Positions 46,985 to 53,590 of a stretch of 53,590 bases of DNA are shown here, one piece after another. The notes under the pieces were generated by a model, which saw only the letters and a list, made by a program, of their open reading frames with translations, ran no database searches and was not told where the DNA came from. Every line of letters starts with the position of its first letter. Position 1 is the first letter of the stretch. The stretch spans positions 1-53,590 of the forward strand of contig JANBPK010000765.1 in NCBI GenBank assembly GCA_027579435.1, read 5' to 3'. The translations under genes and the position numbers were made by a program. This DNA is from Candolleomyces eurysporus. Taxonomy: Eukaryota > Basidiomycota > Agaricomycetes > Agaricales > Psathyrellaceae.

Positions 46985-49900
46985 ATGGATCAGGGCAAGA
47001 GGCCCAGTGAAGCGGAGCCCACATCGGACCGCAGCAAAATAATGCGCACAGAAAGCCCTACTCAGGGCTCAGACTCGATGGACGTCGATCTGCCCGCGTA
47101 TCGAGCCGTTTCCCCAACGCCAAGGACAGAGGTCATGAGCGAGACCTTCAGCTTCTTTCTGGAACCAACCACTGATTTNCCAACTCTCTTGGACATGCTG
47201 AGAACCATGGTCGTCAAACGCCTCGNNAAAAAGAAACACAATCCAACCCTTTCGCTAAAGTTGGCCCCAATGGATTCGCGACTTTCGTAGATAANAACCC
47301 CGAACTCAAACANCACCTTGAATCTATCCTGCAGGATCGAACCACTGCCGAACGCCAGCTCAGTCAAATATTAGCTTTCTGTAAGCAACTATCATTTGCG
47401 AGACCGTTCGCCGTCTCTGACACCTGTCGCAGTCNTCGANCCGTTTGCGCCAGAACCACAGCCCTCTGTCGACGAGTTGAGTGATCCAAGCACGTCTCNG
47501 ATCTTCCGTTNTTCTTTCTCCTTCGCCTTGCTCAANCATGAACAGTTAGGANANCATGGCACGTTCCCATGCGGAGCGGGGTAGAGTTTCTNGCCCTCAA
47601 GACTGTCCGAGACCAATGGGCGGCGAATGTGCCCAAACAGGCCGACTACGCCAATTTCGTGTCTGTTTGTCAAAGCTCTGGCACCGGCAAATCACGNATG
47701 GTAGATGAACTGGGACAATACATCTTCACCATTCCATTCAATGTTCGTGCNGACGAGGGTACGAATCCAAGTTTGTTATTCATTTCCAACTTGTCTAACT
47801 GTGGTNCAGGAGGAGGAGCATATCCCCTACCGGATCAAGCCGTCAGGGATTNATNNCTCGCTACGCCCTTNNTGTANGAGAAAGCTTATATCCAGCGGTG
47901 CCAAATTTTTTTTCGCGACGCTCTTTCGCGCGATCTCGGGGTTTCTCGTTCTATGCAAAGGGGAAAGTTCATTGAGTGATTTAGAACTGGCCCACGTTTG
48001 GCGGCTTTTCTTGGGAGAGAACAAGGGAACCTTCTATTTCGAATTGGTCCAACACTCGCGCCAGGTGAGATCCAACACAGTACACACNTCGGCATTCTTA
48101 AAGTGACGATGTCTAGATCGTACGCACAGGCGATGATTATGTTGCCCCAGAAGCTGCGTTTGCTCAACTCCAGGCGCTCGTTAGCTCTGAGCTGCCAGAC
48201 CTCCAACACGGTTTCCCTAGTCTCTCCATAGTAACCAACCTCAGCAAGGACAAGCTCCGCTGGTATATTTCCAAAGGGAAGGAGGACGCTGAGAAAGCGA
48301 AGCAGGCTCTTGATACGCGCCAAATACCTTTGAGCCACGGCCTCAAGGTGGTGNTCTATTTCGATGAGGCACACACCTTATTNAAAGCCACTTATGTGGA
48401 TCCGGAAGACAAGCCGACAGCCGNANCGACGAAGNCGATGGAAGACCAGANACTGACANCCGGAACAAGGAGGTCAATGGACAACCAGAAGCCGACAGCC
48501 GAAACAAGGGAGTCGATGCACAACCACATCCTTTCCGTGCTCAACACCTTGAAGGAATACGGTTTTTTCGCCGTATTCTTGTCNACGTCNTCGCGTATCA
48601 GGATTCTCGCCCCTCCACCCTCGCAAGCGTCTNGTGCNCGTCAAACTGACAATCGCGCTCCNNCTGCACCCATAACCGAGATAGCATTTGATTGCCATCC
48701 CGATCTGTCCGCTGGGATTGCACTCAACCAAAAGTTAAGTGCCTGCCGATCGATCGAATTCATGGCNAAGTTNGGNCGCGTACTGTACGTATTTCGCTTT
48801 NNGCTCTNCNNAATGAGNGGTAGCCGACTGACACGCTTTAGGTTTTGGGCATTACTTGAGGGTTCGTATACCCCGGCTCAAGTGCTNAACCTCGCCAAAA
48901 ACAAGATCGCAGGGTATCAGTACCGTTCAAGCAATGCATNACTTCAAAAACCCGAGGAATANGGTGCACTNGCGTGCCTGGACCTTCGACTCAGCTTTGA
49001 CTATGACCCCCGTCGCGACCCGTTAGATGTCAAAGAGGAGAAGCTGGTCGAGAACCACATGCGCTTGTGTTACAGCGTTCCGACTCATCGTGCCTACTTC
49101 TGGTCCGGATATTCGAGCGAACCCTTACTAGCTGAGGTGCCGTGCCTTTTCCCTTCCCCACTATCCTTCTTTCTTTCATGTTTCTTTCATTAGGCCGCTG
49201 CGCAAGCGATGCACCTCTGGCGCAACTCCAAATCGAAAGATCCTTGGATTCCCGTCAAATATCTTGAGGGTTGGATGGGTTCGAGCTTGATTCACAAGGG
49301 TGAACGGGGGGAGATCGGTGGTCGGTTTTTGCTGATGACAGCGTANGACAATGCNGTCTGGNCGGGTGCTTCCAACAAGGAGAAATTCTTGTTTTCTTAT
49401 GGATGTCACGTCAACGACTTCATCAACCATCTATTCCAGGAGACTCANGCGGTCACAATTCAGAACTGCAAGCCCGATATTGCTTCNAGCGGCTCTGACN
49501 CACAGCCGCCGAGCTTCTCTGAGGCCTTGGGAAGTGGTTGGATCCGTTTCACCCATTTCGGGAGGCTAGGGGACTCGACATGCGGAGTGTCCCAAATGGG
49601 CCTCTATGCTGCATTCGTTCGAGGGATGGCGTATATTGGGAAACCAAATCAGGCAAATTTCGATGCCATTATCCCTGTCTGCCTCGCCAAGTCGGACGAC
49701 TTCTCGCCTCAAGACATGACTGCCATATTCATTCAGTTCAAAGCGAGGAAGGTCAAGGGAGGGCATCGGTATGACTATACTGCTGAAGATCTTGAAGCAT
49801 TTCCGGAGTGCGACAAAACCCTGCCATATTGTACGCTGCTCATGGAGCTTGGAATTCCACCTCAGCGCAGGTCTGCAAAGATGGTGGACTCGACCTCGCA

Positions 49901-50237
49901 AGAGCTCAGAAGGAGCGAGCGTCGTGAAAACCCGAAAGCCCATCTCCGCTACAACATTCGTGCAGTTGGATCAACCTCCAGCATCTATAAACCAATTGAG
50001 AAGGAACATCAAGACGATTACTACAACGTGTTCCAAATCATGGCGCCTTTGAACGAGCATGCAAGACAGGATGCTGAGCACATCAACCAGGTCCTAACTA
50101 TGAAGCCCGAATGGACGCGTGATTCGTTCAACTCCTTGCATTGGCTGAAATCTGAAGTGCCTGCCGTTCCCGATGATGAACTCGAGGAAGAGAAGGTGGA
50201 AGCCGGGCCTGTAGCCGTCAGTTTCGATACATTGTAA
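46985..50237 (+). CDS. Crinkler-like P-loop NTPase with predicted PD-(D/E)xK nuclease domain
   Basis: The start MDQGKRPSEAEPTSDRSKIM is followed by several exons of about 900 codons, ending SFDTL at TAA 50235. The NTPase part has P-loop CQSSGTGKS (about 47671-47695), then FTIPFNVR and PLPDQAVRD; Walker B VVYFDEAHTL is at 48352-48381, and a following strand reads FFAVFL before LAPPPS. A helical block contains GSYTPAQV and GEIGGRFLLMTA. The C-terminal block has YAAFVRGMAYIGKPNQANFD then AIIPV, and 24 residues after that Asp a QxK (TAIFIQFKARK), fitting the D...(E/Q)xK core of restriction-like nucleases. This NTPase-nuclease layout is known for fungal members of the CRN/CR effector superfamily. 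N calls and small frame breaks (about 47225, 47550-47580, 47800-48100) obscure the middle. Some breaks could be real decay. Confidence 0.72.
48405..48518 (+). repeat. Three in-frame 36-39-bp tandem repeats within the NTPase
   Basis: Units at 48405-48440, 48441-48479 and 48480-48518, followed by a partial fourth start. They encode variants of a 12-13-residue unit: EDKPTA...TK.M, EDQ.LT.GTRRSM and DNQKPTAETRESM. The array is inserted some ten residues after Walker B. Ns in the first two units prevent an exact identity figure. Confidence 0.75.
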
Positions 50238-50926
50238 TGCTTCCTCTTGTGTTATCAGTTCTGTCTTTGGCTTTCAAGGAATACGTCTAAGACGACCAGC
50301 CAGTTGCCAAAGCGGAACAAAAGCCGTATACTTCTGAATCCTCAAGGCGGGTATCGCAAACGTGAGAAAGATCGGCCGAGGTTGGTTTCGTAGACAGTAT
50401 TCCCCGCAGGAACTCAAGTACTCCATGATCGCCTATGATAACGCTATGCTCTCGATCTTTTCCCGACCAGTTCAAGCCCGCATGCCGACTGCTTGTCAAA
50501 CCCATCAGCTCCAAACATCGCGTCATGTCGCCTGAAGTTGAGGCTGAGTTTGAATCGTTTGGCCTCCCGACTCCCAACACGACCCATCGACTCCCGTTAT
50601 ATTTGAACTGACCAGCTGGAAACTTCTAAAACTTGGAGACAATACGCAATACATGGCTGGTAACCAATCCTGAGGAGAGGGCCCAGCATTCGGTCGTGTT
50701 TAACCGGGTTCTGGCCGCGACTGTGACGGGTATGCCGGGCTCGTTCTATATTTAGATGTACTTCATCTTGTTCCCGTCCCCGTCCACGCGATGGACAAGA
50801 AGACACGGTTTCCACGCGGTCAGCGATCCACAAAGAACCAAACTTCTGTCCGCACAATGTCCACGTATATATCAAGGGCTCAGTCAGCGACCAATTCAGC
50901 CAGTTTGTATCTCATCCAGCGCGACG
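50238..50926. other. Spacer between Crinkler-like gene and second ABC transporter
   Basis: About 690 bases. A minus-strand frame (50580-50287, containing GLNWSGKDREHSVIIGDHGV) is open for 97 codons but has no ATG at its start and no recognisable family, so I do not call it. Confidence 0.4.
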
Positions 50927-53590
50927 ATGCAGAGCTCTTCCTGGCTCAATGAGTCATCTTCGCATAGCCCGATCTCCTCAAGTGGCACTGCTGTCGACTT
51001 GAGATTTGAGGTGGAGTCAGTTCCCATTTGCGTGTACTCGCGTTCATAACATTGATCAAACTTTCAACAGCCAGTTTCAGATACTTTACGCCGGACCTCT
51101 CGCCGAGAACGTTGCGTATGAAATAGAGTGAGTCAAGTCTGCCACTGGCATCTATATCGCGGTCAATCTAATCTTCAGTTAGTGCCCAGACCTGGCTTCT
51201 AATACCTGGTGTTGTTTCTCTTCTATCGCTTAGCGCTTTCTTTCTGCGCCGAGTCCTCAAATTACAGAGGGTCGGTGACAGAGGTGGTGTGGTGGAAAGC
51301 GAACCCGCTACTTTCGTTGAACGCAACGGGGGTTCCATTGTATTCTCATGGATGATTGCACGGGCTTTTGGCTGTCTTGCCTTGGTAGGATTATCCGTTC
51401 TAGAAGTATTTCGGAGCCCGTCAGGTGCTGGCGGATGGTCAGGAAAGGCGCTACAGCACTATATTCCTGAGTCCTTAGTATTGTCGAACGTGAGCTTTCT
51501 GGTCAATTGCAATAAATCTGAACAACTTCTGACACCATCTCAAATCAGCTGTACGCCTTTCTACTTTCCTGTTTGGCTGTTGCGGCTACAAGCTGGCGCG
51601 AGATGTCAATCCGTCATAACATCGCTATTTTGGCCTCCGAGCTAGCTGTCTATGCTTACCGCAATCTATGGCCTCTAGCCACATATACGCGACACCCAAT
51701 GGATGCCAACGAAGGTTGGATTGTTTGGGCAAAGATCGGAATCTTAGCCTTCACTGCCGTGGTCGTACCTGTATGCATTCCGAGCATTTATTCTCCAGTC
51801 GATCCCAAGGTAGCTTCTCCTGCCGAGTCAAGCAGGCGATCTCTAATTGATATACCCTAGTACTCTGGAGACCACCTACATCCCGAACAGACAGCGTCCA
51901 TTCTTTCCTCCAAGACCTACACCTACCTCACGCCAACCATCACGACTGCAAACAAAGTGGCCCATCTCACCCCAGATCTGATGCCTCCCATCGCGGACTA
52001 CGACACTTCTCGCATTCTCGCAGCGCGTTCCCTTCCTGTGAGTAAAGTTGCTAATTTATAGCAGACTATATCCTCAATTGCTTGATAGTATTTAGACCCT
52101 GCCAAAATCCGCGAGGGTCGTCATATTGGTTTTGGTTTGGTACGATTTCTCGGTAAGACTAGCTCTCGATGAAGAACTCTACTGTTCACTGAAGAGATTA
52201 CGACTTTGTTAGCACCCGACTACTTTGTGGCTGCAATCTGGACGACGATATATGCGGGTTGCCAGCTCGGTGCACCAGTAGCAATAAATCGACTTTTAGT
52301 GTGGGTCTCTTTCAACCACCCTAGAAAGAACCACCTGACGACTCGGGTATTTGTTCCTCAATAGCCTACTGGAGTCAGGTAAATCAGAGACGACCATCGT
52401 TCGGCCGTGGTTTTGGATTCTCTGTCTCCTTGTTTTACCTATTTTCGGTTCCATCTCGTTTCACTCCTACATCAAGACTATGGCTCGCACAATGGCTCGG
52501 GTAGAGTCTATCTTGACCCAGCTGCTCTTTGACTACAGTTTGCAGGTTAGGGTTGCGGCTGAGCGCACCGAAACTAGTTCTTCGGACAGCAAGCAGAAGG
52601 GTGCGTCGAGTGTCATCGGAAAGATCAACAACCTGGCGACTGTCGATATTGCCAACACCATTGCCACGAGAGATTTGGTCATGGTTGGTAAGAATGTGTA
52701 CCTTCGACGTTCCCTTCCTGTTCTAATTGCAATATTNAGTTTGGTACCTACCTATTCAGCTCACCTTATCCTGCATGTTTCTCTATTTNGTTCTTGGGTG
52801 GAGGTGAGCTGGGTCNTTTCCGTTGATCCTGACGCGAGTGAAGCTCACACNCGTGCTATGCAGTGCTTTTGTTGGACTCGGATTTATGGTAGCTCTGCTC
52901 CCCGTCCCTGGATACCTGACCGCTTTGTTGCGGCACACGCAAGTTGAAAAGATGAAACGGGTATGGCGAGCATACCGATACCCCTCANATCATCTTCTCA
53001 TTTTCATTGTAGACTGACCAACGGACCCAATTGGTCACAGAAAGTAAGAACAGGACCAAACCGTTGATTTTGTAATCGGCTTCTGACGTGCACCATGAAG
53101 CGATGAACGTTTTAAGAACAATNAAGCTGTTTGGTTGGGTGGGCAAGTTTGAGGAGAAAATCGCTCAACGACGAGATGAAGAGTTGCATTGGGTATGGAG
53201 GGGGAAGGTGAGCAATTCTGCTCGTTACAGCTCACTTTCAGCCAGCTCATACGCCTCCTTCATTAAGCTACTCAACCTTATCGTTATACTGGTGAAGTGA
53301 GTCACATGGATTCGTTGCCTANGACTATTGCTGATCTTTCTCCAGCAACTTGATTCCGACTCTTACTATGCTGGCGACATATGCGACGGCCACTCTCGTC
53401 ATGAGGATTGAGCTCACAGGTACTATGCTTTCTGCTTCTCTGNCTCCAATTGTGNCCTCACAGAAAAAAATAGCGTCCATGGTGTTTTCGAGTGTGATTG
53501 TGTTCGACAGCTTACGAAACAAGATTCAGGAAGCGAATCACACGATTGGGGCGCTTGTCAGAGGTACGTCCATTGACTCTNTATATGCCA
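50927..53590 (+). CDS. Second ABCC/MRP-type ABC transporter, 5' part (3' partial)
   Basis: This is a paralog of the transporter at 2335-8845, in the opposite orientation and cut by the window end. The likely start ATG 50927 gives MQSSSWLNESSSHSPI, comparable to [10 protein letters not shown] in the other copy. Matching exons follow: [68 protein letters not shown], then RVESILTQLLFDYSLQVRVA and KINNLATVDIANT in TMD1. The last visible piece, SSVIVFDSLRNK and ALVRG, is the end of TMD1 just before NBD1, so no Walker motif is in view. Transport role as for the first copy. The N-terminal exon joins are less certain than the later ones. Confidence 0.82.

Noticed and set aside
50287..50580. 97-codon minus-strand frame downstream of the Crinkler-like gene
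   Set aside because: Begins without ATG and has no splice support or recognisable domain.
1..53590. Search by eye for CRISPR arrays, tRNA or rRNA genes and full transposons
   Set aside because: None seen; the genome is fungal and no cloverleaf, rRNA or transposase/reverse transcriptase motifs were recognised.

Overview
The window comes from a filamentous basidiomycete, most likely an Agaricomycete. The genes are interrupted by many short GT-AG introns of about 50-70 bases. Several families are typical of mushroom-forming fungi: NACHT STAND NTPases, DUF6533 membrane proteins, agaric-type GPCRs, a small Cys-rich family, and a Crinkler-like NTPase-nuclease. I make no species call. The assembly is imperfect: N calls are scattered in genes, and several single-base indels (one in an A7 run) break otherwise clean frames.

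Layout. 1-2 kb: the tail of a tetratricopeptide protein and a truncated chitin synthase relic. 2.3-8.8 kb (-): a complete ABCC/MRP-type ABC transporter. 9.4-17.4 kb (-): a tandem array of three NACHT NTPase paralogs. The most 3' copy is a multiply broken pseudogene; the other two can be spliced into 684 and 657 codons. 18.3-28.3 kb: a housekeeping block with mitochondrial processing peptidase beta, a Hikeshi/OPI10 protein, mitochondrial ribosomal protein uL5m and a Cdc7/SepH septation kinase. 28.7-38.4 kb: three unrelated multi-pass membrane proteins (DUF6533, a 7TM of unknown function, a Git3/cAMP-receptor-like GPCR) around a secreted, very basic protein. 39.3-45.1 kb: a RIF1 homolog with PP1-docking motifs. 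45.2-50.2 kb: a divergent pair, a small zinc-ribbon-like gene and a Crinkler-type P-loop NTPase fused to a predicted PD-(D/E)xK nuclease. 50.9 kb to the end: the 5' part of a second MRP transporter, paralogous to the first and in opposite orientation.

The core genes serve mitochondrial protein import and translation, heat-shock nuclear import, septation and replication/telomere control. They are interspersed with fast-evolving accessory families (NACHT, Crinkler-like, receptors, transporters) that would be expected to act in self/non-self recognition, sensing and detoxification. The best candidates for a little-described system are the Crinkler-like NTPase-nuclease with its divergent zinc-ribbon partner, and the NACHT array whose middle gene carries an N-terminus built from a 21-bp minisatellite.
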